A stretch of DNA of 64,000 nt. Origin: Alkalihalobacterium elongatum. GTDB lineage: Bacteria > Bacillota > Bacilli > Bacillales > Bacillaceae_F. The position numbers and the translations under genes were made by a program. Where the stretch lies: contig NZ_WMKZ01000004.1 in the NCBI RefSeq assembly GCF_019024285.1, forward strand, positions 1 to 64,000, given 5' to 3'. Positions within the stretch are counted from its first letter, which is position 1. Each line of letters starts with the position of its first letter. Shown here piece by piece: positions 1 to 8,539 of the stretch. The notes beneath the pieces are model-generated. The model saw nothing but the letters and a program-made list of their open reading frames with translations. It did not search any database and was not told where the DNA came from.

Positions 1-21
1 TTCCATATATGAATTCAAGTA

Positions 22-76
22 TATAAAAAAATACCTGTAGATAAAACACTCTTTTTCAAGTGTCCTAACTACAGGT
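22..76 (-). terminator. Rho-independent terminator after the HAD gene
   Basis: On the minus strand ACCTGTAG pairs with CTACAGGT, with a nested ACACT/AGTGT stem, followed by a run of seven T. It lies about 40 nt past the HAD gene stop codon and is oriented to end that transcript. Confidence 0.8.
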
Positions 77-116
77 AGCAGTTTAGAAGTTTAGTCTCTT
101 TTCTTCATATGAACGT

Positions 117-947
117 TTAAAAACACTCTGTAATTCTTCTAACGACTTTAAGATTGCTAGCTTCCGTTTCGTCAGTTGTTCCGTGAGGATGGATATAAAT
201 TCCTTTCATCCCTAATAACAATGCAGGAGCTATCTCATTAATAAAGTTATCACCAATTGATACAGTCATTTCTTCTTTTACGTCATATTGATAGATTAAA
301 TGTTTAAAGATCTCTAAAGTATAAGATGGCTTCCTAGCCGAAGATACAATATGTGAAAAGACATCGTTAAGATCTAATTCTTTTAGTAACCTTAAAACGT
401 CTTCCTTATCACTGTTTGTTACTAGTACCGTTACTTTTCCTTCTGCTTGTAATTGCAGTATCCATTCTCTTAAACCTGGAATGGCTTTCAGCTCAAAATC
501 CTCTGTCACCATAAACTCTTTCGTTGCTAAATAACTACTATAGCAATCTTCAATTCCATAATGCTTAGCTAATGTAAAAGGAAGCCACCAGCCATCTCCC
601 AACGCGACTATATTTTCAAAATCAAAAATCACCTCATTTGGAAATGTTTTATTTGTTTGTTCCTCACTCCAAACTGTACCAGTCCACTCTTCTACTTTTA
701 TAACAGTCAATTTAATAGGATCAATGGTAAGTAGACAGTCACGATTGACATCATATGCTTTGCCAATTTGAACGACGTGGTTACCTGCTTTCATCATTTC
801 ATACTCCTCATAAAATGAACTATACATCACTGGAGAAAGCTTTTTCATTAAATGCTTGGCATAATAATCAAAATGCTCGCTTCCTTCGTACAGTGTTCCA
901 TCCAAGTCAAATATAACTAGGCCACTATTAGATAGGACATTTTTCAT
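117..947 (-). CDS. HAD-superfamily hydrolase (phosphatase-like)
   Basis: This is a 276-residue soluble protein of the haloacid dehalogenase superfamily, likely a phosphatase acting on a small phosphorylated metabolite in the cytosol. The nucleophile motif FDLDGT (Asp14 and Asp16) is near the N terminus, the motif II stretch VTNS near residue 175, a Lys in SARKPS, and the acidic motif SIGDN near 234. I start at the ATG at 945-947, because GAGGTGG lies just upstream and overlaps the earlier GTG. The gene is divergent from phnD, and its upstream region carries PhoP-box-like hexamers, so it may belong to the phosphate-starvation response. The substrate cannot be read from the sequence. Confidence 0.85.
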   Translation of the reverse strand: MKNVLSNSGLVIFDLDGTLYEGSEHFDYYAKHLMKKLSPVMYSSFYEEYEMMKAGNHVVQIGKAYDVNRDCLLTIDPIKLTVIKVEEWTGTVWSEEQTNKTFPNEVIFDFENIVALGDGWWLPFTLAKHYGIEDCYSSYLATKEFMVTEDFELKAIPGLREWILQLQAEGKVTVLVTNSDKEDVLRLLKELDLNDVFSHIVSSARKPSYTLEIFKHLIYQYDVKEEMTVSIGDNFINEIAPALLLGMKGIYIHPHGTTDETEASNLKVVRRITECF

Positions 948-1000
948 TAATACCACCTCAAAATAATTATATTAATATATAACAAATTAACATATTACCT

Positions 1001-1054
1001 AATATACAGGTTTCACTGTTAAAGTAAACAAATCTATTGTAAATCTAAGGTAAA
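1001..1054 (-). promoter_or_regulatory. Candidate PhoP-box promoter of the HAD gene
   Basis: On the minus strand TTTACC (1054-1049) and TTTACA (1043-1038) are 11 bp apart, followed by TTTACT (1028-1023) and TTAACA (1022-1017). TTAACA is 21 bp from the second hexamer, so one 11-bp slot is empty. A -10-like TATATT (1006-1001) lies 10 nt after it. This resembles the PhoP-activated promoters elsewhere in the window but is less regular. The same DNA could also affect divergent phnD. Confidence 0.45.
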
Positions 1055-1180
1055 TTTCATTAAGATACGAATAATTATTTTAAGAAAGTTTAAAGATGTT
1101 CGGACTACCTATAGATTTTTTTGAAATAATATTGCATAATGACAAAGTACTACAAAATATCCATAGAGGTGAAAAAAACA

Positions 1181-2134
1181 ATGAAGAAAATTTATTCTTT
1201 CGTGTTAGCAGTTGCAATGAGTGTTGCACTAGTTGGCTGTGGGACAGCTGATGAAACTCCAGCTCCAGAGGAAACAACTGGTGGCGATGCACCAGAAAAT
1301 ACTGAAGAAGTAGCAGGTGGCGATTACCCTACTGAGCTAGTAATGGGATTTGTTCCTTCTCAAGACTCAGCGAATATCGCGGACACTGTTGCTCCTCTTG
1401 CAGACCGTCTTTCTGATGAATTAGGTGTAACTGTTCGTGGTGAAGTTATGACAAACTACACAGCATTAGTTGAAGCAATGGGTAATGATCAAGTACATAT
1501 TGGCTTTATTCCAGCTTTCGGTTACGTGTTAGCAACTGATCGTTATGACAATATTGAAGCTGTATTAAAGTCAATTCGTCACGGTAGCTCAACATATAAA
1601 GCCCAATACACAGTTCGTACAGATTCAGACATTAAGTCTATTGAAGATTTAGAAGGAAAAGTTTGGTCGTTCCCAGATCTTGCTTCTACAAGTGGTTACT
1701 TATTCCCTGCTGCACAATTAGTTAACGAATACGGTGCTGATCCAGAAAATATCGCTGGTTTCTTCTCTGATATGATCCAAGCTGGTGGTCATGATAACGC
1801 TCTAATTCAAGTACTTGAAGGAAATGCTGATGTTGCAACTACTTTCGATGATGCTCGTACAGCCATCGAAGGAGACTACCCTGAAGCTATGACAGACCTT
1901 CGTGTACTTGATTACACAGCTGAAATTCCAAACGATACAATCTCTTTAAACACTAATCTTCCTCAAGAGTTAAGAGACGCTATCGTTGCAGCATTCATGG
2001 CGTTTAATGATGACGAAGAAATGCTAACGATTATGGATGAAGTTTATAACTGGACTGGTATTGATACAGCTTCTGATAGTGATTACGATGTAGTTCGTGA
2101 AACAGCTGAAGTTTTCCCAGACATGTTGAAATAA
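1181..2134 (+). CDS. phnD: PhnD-type phosphonate/phosphite/phosphate-binding lipoprotein
   Basis: This is the extracellular binding protein of an ABC importer for phosphonate, phosphite or phosphate. The 317-residue product starts at the ATG after GAGGTG. It has a lipoprotein signal with lipobox LVGC (Cys20), then an acidic Thr/Glu-rich linker. The PhnD-like body includes GFVPSQD near residue 55, GFIPAFGY, SIEDLEGKVWSFPD and STSGYLFP. It is the first gene of phnD-phnC-phnE-phnE. No C-P lyase or phosphite dehydrogenase gene lies in the window, so the true ligand is uncertain. Two hairpins follow the stop codon. Confidence 0.9.
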   Translation: MKKIYSFVLAVAMSVALVGCGTADETPAPEETTGGDAPENTEEVAGGDYPTELVMGFVPSQDSANIADTVAPLADRLSDELGVTVRGEVMTNYTALVEAMGNDQVHIGFIPAFGYVLATDRYDNIEAVLKSIRHGSSTYKAQYTVRTDSDIKSIEDLEGKVWSFPDLASTSGYLFPAAQLVNEYGADPENIAGFFSDMIQAGGHDNALIQVLEGNADVATTFDDARTAIEGDYPEAMTDLRVLDYTAEIPNDTISLNTNLPQELRDAIVAAFMAFNDDEEMLTIMDEVYNWTGIDTASDSDYDVVRETAEVFPDMLK

Positions 2135-2168
2135 TCAAACAAGTTATCAAACTATTAAAAATGTATTA

Positions 2169-2230
2169 GGGGAGAAGACAACTTCTCCCCTCCTCTTATG
2201 TCCTATATCGATAGAACATAAGAAGAGGGG
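2169..2230 (+). other. Tandem hairpins between phnD and phnC
   Basis: GGGGAGAAG/CTTCTCCCC (2169-2190) is followed by a second inverted repeat around TCTTATGT/ACATAAGA (to 2230). There is no T-run. Such structures commonly protect the 3' end of a binding-protein message or lower downstream expression. Confidence 0.6.
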
Positions 2231-2270
2231 GCAAATCCCTTCTACAAAGCCAACGAAATGAGGGAAAGAA

Positions 2271-3047
2271 ATGATTGAGTTTAAAGACGTATCACTTGTT
2301 TACCCTAATGGTACGCAAGGATTAAAAAAAGTAAATCTTAAAATAAATCAAGGTGAGTTTGTTGTTATTGTTGGATTGTCTGGTGCAGGAAAATCAACGT
2401 TAATTCGTAGCATGAACCGACTTGTTACTCCAACAGAAGGCGAACTTCTTATTGATAACGATGATATTCTTAAATATAACCAGCGTAAACTAAGAAAGCT
2501 TAGAACTGAAGTAGGAATGATCTTCCAAAACTATAATCTTGTAAAACGATCTACCGTTATGAAAAACGTTATTTCTGGGCGTTTAGGACATACGGGTACG
2601 ATTGCCAGTTTACTAAATATCTTCCCTAAAGAAGCTGTTTCTCTAGCCTATCGTAGCCTAGAACGTGTTAACATTGCTGAAAAAGTATATGCACGTGCAG
2701 ATCAATTAAGTGGTGGTCAACAACAACGTGTTGCTATTGCTCGTGTACTAACGCAACAACCGAAGATTATTCTTGCAGATGAGCCGGTTGCGAGCCTTGA
2801 TCCACCTACTTCACACCAGGTAATGACTTATTTACGTAAAGTAAACAAAGAAGACAATATTACAACTATTGTTAATTTACACTTTATCGATATGGCGATG
2901 GAATATGCTGATCGTATTATTGGGATGCGTGCAGGAGAAGTTGTATTTGATGGGCCTGCTAGTGAAGTATCTGAACAAACATTTGAAGAGATTTACGGTC
3001 GAAAAATTCGAGAGGATGACCTTGTAGGGGGTCAAGACGATGAGTAA
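2271..3047 (+). CDS. phnC: Phosphonate/phosphite ABC transporter ATPase PhnC
   Basis: This 258-residue ATPase powers the PhnDE importer at the inner face of the membrane. It has the Walker A motif GLSGAGKST near residue 35, a Q-loop in MIFQNYN, the signature LSGGQQQR near 145, Walker B ILADEPVASLD and the switch His in NLHFID. A GAGGGAAAG ribosome binding site precedes the ATG. It overlaps phnE by 8 nt, which indicates translational coupling. Confidence 0.93.
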   Translation: MIEFKDVSLVYPNGTQGLKKVNLKINQGEFVVIVGLSGAGKSTLIRSMNRLVTPTEGELLIDNDDILKYNQRKLRKLRTEVGMIFQNYNLVKRSTVMKNVISGRLGHTGTIASLLNIFPKEAVSLAYRSLERVNIAEKVYARADQLSGGQQQRVAIARVLTQQPKIILADEPVASLDPPTSHQVMTYLRKVNKEDNITTIVNLHFIDMAMEYADRIIGMRAGEVVFDGPASEVSEQTFEEIYGRKIREDDLVGGQDDE

Positions 3048-3831
3048 CCCTCAAATTAAGAGTGTTGTTTCCTCAAGAGCGAAGGTTCGAATGACGGCTA
3101 TTCTCGTCGCTATTGTTGGTGTATACATATATACCTCTTGGGCAACACGGTCAACTCCTATGGACCTCATTAATGGTTGGGGCGGCTTTCAGCGTATCTT
3201 AACTGACTTGTTTCCTCCAAATTGGTCTTATGCACCACAAGTTTGGGACAAGTTGGCCGAAACCATTCATATGGCAATTATTGCAACAACATTAGCAGCC
3301 ATAGTGAGTATCCCTATTTTCTTATTATCTGCTGCTAACCTTTTCCCGAGCCCTTGGATTCATCAGCCTGTACGTTTTATCATGAATGTACTTCGTACGA
3401 TCCCAGATATTTTATTAGCGATTATTTTCGTTGGTATTTTCGGTGTAGGTGTATTCCCAGGGATTATTGCTTTATTTATCTTTTCTCTTGGTTTATTAGC
3501 AAAATTAATGTACGAGACAATTGAAGCCATTGATATGAATCCGCTTGATGCAATACGTGCCTCTGGAGGAAATACCATTCAAGTGATCTGGTATGCCGTA
3601 CTGCCGCAAGTATTACCGCAATTTGTCTCCTTTAGCTTGTATGTTTTTGAAGTCAATGTCCGTGCTTCTACCGTTTTAGGATTTGTCGGTGCTGGAGGTA
3701 TCGGTTTATTGCTTCAACAACAAATAAGTTTCTTTAATTACCCGCGAGTTATGACGATTATCATCATCATTTTCATTGCTGTAATCATCATTGACTACAT
3801 TAGTAATAAGATAAGGGAGAGAATTGTCTAA
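3040..3831 (+). CDS. phnE: PhnE-type ABC permease (first copy)
   Basis: This is a 263-residue membrane permease of the phosphonate/phosphite importer. Hydrophobic segments lie near residues 18-35, 75-100, 115-150 and 205-260. The cytoplasmic EAA-type loop is visible as ASGGNTIQVIWYAVLPQVLP near residue 175. It shares the VRASTVLGFVGAGGIG block with the next gene, so the two are paralogues that likely form a heterodimeric channel. Its stop codon overlaps the next start. Confidence 0.92.
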   Translation: MSNPQIKSVVSSRAKVRMTAILVAIVGVYIYTSWATRSTPMDLINGWGGFQRILTDLFPPNWSYAPQVWDKLAETIHMAIIATTLAAIVSIPIFLLSAANLFPSPWIHQPVRFIMNVLRTIPDILLAIIFVGIFGVGVFPGIIALFIFSLGLLAKLMYETIEAIDMNPLDAIRASGGNTIQVIWYAVLPQVLPQFVSFSLYVFEVNVRASTVLGFVGAGGIGLLLQQQISFFNYPRVMTIIIIIFIAVIIIDYISNKIRERIV

Positions 3832-4631
3832 TGGAATTAATTATGCCACCGAAGAAAAAACGTTCGGTTAAAAAGATTATTCGTAACATTCTTATTGCCA
3901 TTGCCATCATTGCACTTTATACATGGACTTTTGTTTCCATTGATATTCGTTGGGGACGAGTTTTTAGTGAACAAACCATTAACAATATTGGACGAGTCAT
4001 CCCTCAACTATTCTCACCAGATTGGAGTGCTTTTTCAAAAGTCATGGGATTGATGTGGCAAACATTACAAATGGCTTACACAGGTACACTCCTAGCAGCT
4101 ATTTTAGCGATACCATTTGGATTTTTTGCGGCTAGTAATATGGTCAAGAACAAAGTATTAAATAGCCTTTCTAAAGGGGCTTTAAACGGTATCCGTGCGT
4201 TCCCAGAGTTAGTACTAGCTTTAATGTTCGTTGCTGCTGTTGGACCAAGACCATTTGCCGGAGTTTTAGCCATTGCAATTGGTTCGATTGGAATGCTTGG
4301 AAAACTTTATTCAGAAGTTATTGAATCGATTGATATGCACGTCGTAGAGGCTCTTCAAGCAAACGGAGCTAATAGGATCCAAGTTCTTTTCTACGGAGTA
4401 TTACCACAGATTATTCCTGAATTTTTATCGTATGCAATTTATCGATTCGAAATTGATGTCCGTGCTTCTACGATTTTAGGGATTATCGGTGCCGGGGGTA
4501 TCGGTACACTTATCACCATTTCGATTGCCAACCGCAAGTGGGATGAAGTTGGAATGATTTTACTTGTAATTATCGTGGTTGTTACGCTTATTGATACAAT
4601 CAGTGCACAAATTCGAAAGCGTATAGTTTAA
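3831..4631 (+). CDS. phnE: PhnE-type ABC permease (second copy)
   Basis: This 266-residue permease is the second channel half of the importer. It has a basic N terminus, several membrane segments, an EAA loop (ANGANRIQVLFYGVLPQIIP) and the conserved VRASTILGIIGAGGIG block. The ATG at 3831 overlaps the previous stop as TAATG, and GGGAG lies 11 nt upstream. A later ATG at 3843 is an alternative start. A strong terminator follows. Confidence 0.92.
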   Translation: MELIMPPKKKRSVKKIIRNILIAIAIIALYTWTFVSIDIRWGRVFSEQTINNIGRVIPQLFSPDWSAFSKVMGLMWQTLQMAYTGTLLAAILAIPFGFFAASNMVKNKVLNSLSKGALNGIRAFPELVLALMFVAAVGPRPFAGVLAIAIGSIGMLGKLYSEVIESIDMHVVEALQANGANRIQVLFYGVLPQIIPEFLSYAIYRFEIDVRASTILGIIGAGGIGTLITISIANRKWDEVGMILLVIIVVVTLIDTISAQIRKRIV

Positions 4632-4668
4632 TAAGAAAATCGATTGCACCGTTTTGTAGTGCACACAT

Positions 4669-4708
4669 AGTAAAAGAGCGTTCATTTTGAACGCTCTTTT
4701 ACTTTATA
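4669..4708. terminator. Bidirectional terminator between phnE and yrzI
   Basis: A 15-bp perfect inverted repeat (AGTAAAAGAGCGTTC and its complement) with a four-base loop. Its A and T runs serve both the phn operon and the opposing small-gene transcript. Confidence 0.9.
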
Positions 4709-4858
4709 TTAGAGATACTGACGCATATGTCGATAACGGTCAATTGTATCTTGCATTTGTTTTTCACTTTTTTCGCGTTGGCGATGTTTTTCAACATCAG
4801 CTACCACAGGTTTACGCTTTGTAATCGTAATCGTGAAAAATAAAAACTGAATCGTCAT
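4709..4858 (-). CDS. yrzI: YrzI-family small protein
   Basis: A 49-residue protein translated from an ATG with a strong AAAGGAGG site 9 nt upstream. It has the hydrophobic N terminus FLFFTITITKRK typical of the Bacillus YrzI family, then a charged, helical tail rich in Gln, Arg and Glu. The family is linked to sporulation in annotation, but its molecular role is unknown. It lies 30 nt after another tiny gene and just before a terminator, so the two are probably one message. Confidence 0.75.
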   Translation of the reverse strand: MTIQFLFFTITITKRKPVVADVEKHRQREKSEKQMQDTIDRYRHMRQYL

Positions 4859-4888
4859 AAATGTTGCCTCCTTTTCAATAAAACATGA

Positions 4889-4948
4889 TTAGGTGAGGCC
4901 TTTCACCTTTTCATACCAGTTAATTACAGCACATTGTACAATCATCAT
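4889..4948 (-). CDS. Possible 19-residue microprotein
   Basis: A short reading frame beginning MMIVQCAVINWYEKVKG, with a consensus AAGGAGG 8-9 nt upstream of ATG ATG. The site strength and the tight position before yrzI suggest it is translated. It has a hydrophobic half followed by a basic tail. I recognise no family. Confidence 0.45.
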   Translation of the reverse strand: MMIVQCAVINWYEKVKGLT

Positions 4949-4988
4949 TGTTATTACCTCCTTTTTCGTATTTTATAAGTCAAAATAT

Positions 4989-5028
4989 ATATAAAAAGCC
5001 ACAGGTCGGCCTCTGACCTGTGGCTTTC
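4989..5028 (-). terminator. Terminator or attenuator between two tiny genes
   Basis: AAGCCACAGGTC pairs with GACCTGTGGCTT, followed on the minus strand by a T-rich tract. It separates the 28-residue frame from the microprotein-yrzI pair and could stop or attenuate transcription from the promoter at 5187-5215. Confidence 0.75.
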
Positions 5029-5053
5029 TATAGCATAATAAAAGAATTATACC

Positions 5054-5140
5054 TTAAAAAGAAAACACTTTATAAGCAGGAACCCAACAATTGATAAAAG
5101 TATTCACTTGTGTTTTTTTCATTTCTGATACTCTCATCAT
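5054..5140 (-). CDS. Possible 28-residue microprotein or leader peptide
   Basis: A short frame starting MMRVSEMKKTQVN and ending KVFSF. An AAAGGGG site lies 9 nt before the ATG, and a near-perfect sigma-A promoter is about 50 nt upstream. A terminator follows 26 nt after its stop. It could be a free peptide or a leader peptide controlling read-through to yrzI. I see no codon stack that would name an attenuating amino acid. Confidence 0.4.
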   Translation of the reverse strand: MMRVSEMKKTQVNTFINCWVPAYKVFSF

Positions 5141-5186
5141 TTTGTTCAGCCCCTTTCTCTAATAGTTAAATTATCTTACAGAGGAA

Positions 5187-5215
5187 ATTATAACCAATTA
5201 AAAGTCTTTTGTAAA
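5187..5215 (-). promoter_or_regulatory. Sigma-A promoter of the small-gene cluster
   Basis: On the minus strand TTTACA is followed by a 17-nt spacer and a perfect TATAAT. It points into the 28-residue frame. Confidence 0.75.
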
Positions 5216-5303
5216 CAATTAATTTGTAAAATAGTTGTAAAGATTCAAAACAGTTTGTCCAACCCTCTCGTTACAATTACTTATCTCAAAGTCTTGTTAA
5301 TCA

Positions 5304-5330
5304 AACAAAAAACAGACTCACATGAGTCTG
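5304..5330 (-). terminator. Terminator of the yisL transcript
   Basis: CAGACTCA and TGAGTCTG form a compact hairpin with TTTTTTG on the minus strand. The plus-strand side also has a T-rich tail. Confidence 0.8.
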
Positions 5331-5362
5331 CTTTTATTTGTTGCGAATGTTTTGATCAAATA

Positions 5363-5725
5363 TTAGAACGTAATGACTTTAAAGCCAATTAATACGACTA
5401 ATAATAACGTAGCCACAAACATAATCCAGTAGTATGGGCCCTTACCAGCTAGCGTGCCTTTTTTCGTACGAACTAATATCATTTCCATGAAGTAAATTAA
5501 TGATATCGCCAGAATACCTTTTAATACAAATGTAAATGCAAAATTCCATTGAACAAGTAGCCCGATTCCTGATACAACCATAATGACATAGAAAAGACGT
5601 AAGACCATATGAACAATTTTTGCGCCTTTTTCTTTATTCGCTTTAAGTAAGAAATAAGCAATGAAAAATAATAAGACGGTAATTGCCCACGAACTTGAGT
5701 GGGTATGTAATAATCCTGTGTACAT
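5363..5725 (-). CDS. yisL: YisL-family integral membrane protein
   Basis: A 120-residue protein with four hydrophobic segments (near residues 13-28, 38-60, 66-84 and 99-117). It begins MYTGLLHTHSSSWAI, as in the conserved Bacillus YisL (UPF0344) family. TAGGAGG lies 7 nt before the ATG. It is an inner-membrane protein of unknown function. The gene has its own terminator and looks monocistronic. Confidence 0.85.
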   Translation of the reverse strand: MYTGLLHTHSSSWAITVLLFFIAYFLLKANKEKGAKIVHMVLRLFYVIMVVSGIGLLVQWNFAFTFVLKGILAISLIYFMEMILVRTKKGTLAGKGPYYWIMFVATLLLVVLIGFKVITF

Positions 5726-5814
5726 GTTGTCCTCCTAAAACTTATATTAAAATTTTTATTCCCTACTCATTATAATATAATGGCGCCAATAAACCAAAAA
5801 CAATTGTTTATTTA

Positions 5815-6519
5815 TCAAGGAATTCTAATCGCATCAAATGGTGTAACGATACCTAATAATGGCTCATTAGGGTTTCCATTTTCTGTAATCAGAACTGCCT
5901 CAAGCCGTGTCACTTTTTTATCCATATGATGTAAAAATAACTCTTTCACATCATATATTGATTTACTAGCACAAACAAACTTCACATTATTCATATGTTT
6001 TTCATAGATAATTACATCAGATAGCCTAACCTCATTAATCTTAAAAGCGAATTGATTACGATGATGTGCCAACCATGCGGTTATGCCGTAATTCGTTAAA
6101 AGACACTTAAATTCCCCATTCTCGTATATCGGAAATTGAGTGTAGGCATGTCGTTCAATTGTTGCTAAAACAATCTCTAACGGATCATCAATATCAAAGG
6201 TTTTTACGAGTCGCTTATACTTTGGAATAACCATTTCTGGACTAATTAATTCTCTATGAATTTTTTCTATCGTTCGTACTATCTCAATATGTGGTTCTGC
6301 AATAACAAAGTCAGGTGACGTTTGTTCATGGACAATCACATTCCTTAATTCGGCAAACTTCTTTAAATCTATTTCATATTTAGCAACAAGTGGATGCTTC
6401 TTCTTTGCTCCATCAATCATCCGCGAAAAAGAAAAGTGTCGGTGCATATTTAATTGATCTTTTAGTGCTTTTTCAATTGAATTGAAAGCTGCCAAAAATC
6501 GGTCAGCGTTTTCCCCCAT
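5815..6519 (-). CDS. HEPN-like and CBS-domain protein
   Basis: This 234-residue soluble protein has an N-terminal helical part of about 100 residues containing RNVIVHE, which fits the R-x4-H motif of HEPN domains. A tandem CBS-like region follows (near 105-234), ending in LLGIVTPFDAIRIP, as in adenosine-nucleotide-binding CBS pairs. It may sense a nucleotide and act on RNA or a partner, but neither activity can be proved here. A GGAGATG site precedes the ATG. It is transcribed alone between yisL and the Na/Pi cotransporter gene. Confidence 0.65.
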   Translation of the reverse strand: MGENADRFLAAFNSIEKALKDQLNMHRHFSFSRMIDGAKKKHPLVAKYEIDLKKFAELRNVIVHEQTSPDFVIAEPHIEIVRTIEKIHRELISPEMVIPKYKRLVKTFDIDDPLEIVLATIERHAYTQFPIYENGEFKCLLTNYGITAWLAHHRNQFAFKINEVRLSDVIIYEKHMNNVKFVCASKSIYDVKELFLHHMDKKVTRLEAVLITENGNPNEPLLGIVTPFDAIRIP

Positions 6520-6582
6520 AGTTACATCTCCTATCTATATCTATGCTGATAGTATAGTATTCGATGAAGTACTGTAAATTCC

Positions 6583-6619
6583 TGTCGAAAAATAAAAGAC
6601 TGACAAAAATATGTCAGCC
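6583..6619 (-). terminator. Terminator after the Na/Pi cotransporter gene
   Basis: A hairpin of GGCTGACA with TGTCAGTC followed on the minus strand by TTTTATTTTT. Confidence 0.7.
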
Positions 6620-6630
6620 TTAATTATTTA

Positions 6631-8256
6631 TTAATCATCTTCACCGATAACATCGTCTGCAATATTTACCGCATGGTCTCCAATACGTTCTAGGTTACTT
6701 ACGATATCCACATAAACGATACCAGCTTGTCCCGTACAGCGACCTTCATTTAAACGAATAATATGTTTTTTACGAAGTTCACGTTCCATCTTATCGATTC
6801 TTTCTTCTTTTTCTAATACTGCTCTAGCTTCTTCAATATCATTTGTTTCTAATGCTTTCACAGATTGTCTAAGTGTTGAAATCGTTAATTCGAACATTTC
6901 GTCTAAATCTTGTATTGCTGTATCAGAAAATTTAACTTTATTTGTAATTTGGTAGTCAACCAATTCCATTATGTTTTCCATATGGTCACCGATTCGTTCA
7001 AAGTCCCGAATGGTACTCATTAACGTTTGATGGAGCTTAGAGTCATGAGCTGATAAAGAATGAGAAGAAAGCTTAATTAGATAATCTGTAATTTTTCGGT
7101 CTAGATTATTTATAGCATCTTCAAACTGTGGTACTAATTCACCGTGTTTCTTCTGGTGTGTTTTTAAGTAAAGGCTCGTCTCTACAAGTCCTTTTTCGGC
7201 TAACTCAGCCATTCTTAGTACCTCTTTTTGTCCTTGACCTAAAGCAATCGCTGGTGACTGTCTAATAAATGCTTCGTCTAAATGAACCGCTTTATATTCA
7301 ATAGCAGAGTCTTTTCCAGGGATGAGCTTAATAACGATCCATGCCAGTACTGCGATAAACGGTAATTGAATAAGGGTATTCGATACGTTAAAGATACCGT
7401 GTGCAAAGGCAATTGTCATTTCAGGGTTAAGCTGCCATGCTCTTTGAATTGTTTCTACTAAATAAGTAAAAGGCACTAATAATAGTAAAACAAGAATTGT
7501 CCCGATAAGGTTAAAGATAACATGGGTAGCAGCAGCACGTTTAGCCGCAACAGACGCACCGATTGCCGCTAACACAGCCGTTATTGTTGTTCCGATATTA
7601 TCACCAAACAATACTGGTAGTGCTGCGTTTAAATCCATTGCTCCTTGAGCATAAAGGGTTTGTAATAAACCAATCGAAGCCGATGAACTTTGAACAGCAA
7701 CTGTAAAAATAGTACCAATTAGAACTCCTAAAAGCGGGTTTTCACTCATACTTACAGTTAAATCTGCAAATGCTTGTACTTCACGAATTGGCTTTAGTCC
7801 ATCCCCCATTAGTTTTAATCCATAGAATAATGCACCAAAACCAAAAATAACTTGACCATAATTATTTACTTTACGATTTTTAAAGAAGAAAATGAAAAAG
7901 GCCCCTAAAGCTATAATTGGTAAAGCATAATCAGTAATCTTAATACCGATAATAAACGCTGTTACTGTTGTACCAATATTTGCGCCTAAAATGACTCCAA
8001 TGGCTTGTTGTAATGTCATAAACCCAGCATTTACTAATCCGATGGTTAAGACCGTCGTTCCTGAACTGGTTTGTAATAATATCGTTACAAAAATCCCAGC
8101 AAGGACACCCATAAGTGGATTAGTCGTGAAACGGTCTAGAATATCTCTTAATCCATCTCCAGCAATTTTCTGAAGACCATCACCCATCGATTTTATCCCG
8201 AATAAAAAGATACCTAAACCTCCAAAAAACACAAAGAGTATTGTTTGTAAATCCAA
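6631..8256 (-). CDS. Na/Pi cotransporter with C-terminal PhoU domain
   Basis: This 541-residue protein imports or balances phosphate using a sodium gradient. Residues 1-310 hold about eight membrane segments and two inverted repeats marked by QTSSGTT/GANIGTT and QSSSAS/GDNIGTT, the hallmark of the NptA/SLC34-like family. Residues 340-541 form a PhoU-like helical domain with the metal-binding FERIGDHMENI and LERIGDHAVNIADD motifs. It is monocistronic. Its upstream region has four PhoP-box hexamers, so it is likely induced by phosphate starvation. Confidence 0.93.
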   Translation of the reverse strand: MDLQTILFVFFGGLGIFLFGIKSMGDGLQKIAGDGLRDILDRFTTNPLMGVLAGIFVTILLQTSSGTTVLTIGLVNAGFMTLQQAIGVILGANIGTTVTAFIIGIKITDYALPIIALGAFFIFFFKNRKVNNYGQVIFGFGALFYGLKLMGDGLKPIREVQAFADLTVSMSENPLLGVLIGTIFTVAVQSSSASIGLLQTLYAQGAMDLNAALPVLFGDNIGTTITAVLAAIGASVAAKRAAATHVIFNLIGTILVLLLLVPFTYLVETIQRAWQLNPEMTIAFAHGIFNVSNTLIQLPFIAVLAWIVIKLIPGKDSAIEYKAVHLDEAFIRQSPAIALGQGQKEVLRMAELAEKGLVETSLYLKTHQKKHGELVPQFEDAINNLDRKITDYLIKLSSHSLSAHDSKLHQTLMSTIRDFERIGDHMENIMELVDYQITNKVKFSDTAIQDLDEMFELTISTLRQSVKALETNDIEEARAVLEKEERIDKMERELRKKHIIRLNEGRCTGQAGIVYVDIVSNLERIGDHAVNIADDVIGEDD

Positions 8257-8320
8257 CTGAAAATCATCCCTTCAAAGTAATTGTATCCCCTTCGACAAAT
8301 CTCTACAAAAGATCCCCTCA

Positions 8321-8379
8321 TCAATACTAAGGAATTGTTAAGAGATTGTAAATATAAATTTATGTTAAGTTTTTGTAAA
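8321..8379 (-). promoter_or_regulatory. PhoP-box promoter of the Na/Pi cotransporter
   Basis: On the minus strand TTTACA (8379-8374) and TTAACA (8368-8363) are 11 bp apart, then TTTACA (8352-8347) and TTAACA (8341-8336) are again 11 bp apart. A -10-like TATTGA (8326-8321) lies 9 nt after the last hexamer, as in PhoP-activated Bacillus promoters. The rest of the 390-nt gap holds the phoU terminator and no convincing gene. Confidence 0.7.
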
Positions 8380-8539
8380 TTTTATTTAGTTTTTGTATTT
8401 TTTAAAGAATTTACTTGCAGATGCTTTATTTATGAGGACTTTACTATTGTTGCCAGACGAAGGTGGATGTATTAATAATATTTTTTGATCTTGTTTTTTC
8501 CAAGTACAAAAACTAAAATGTTTTTTTATAACAGCCAAA

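Noticed and set aside
1139-1180. Upstream extension of phnD
   Set aside because: The ribosome site and signal peptide both place the start at 1181.
8281-8475. Plus-strand 64-codon open frame in the cotransporter leader
   Set aside because: It overlaps the PhoP-box array, has no ribosome binding site and encodes no recognisable domain. It is probably chance.
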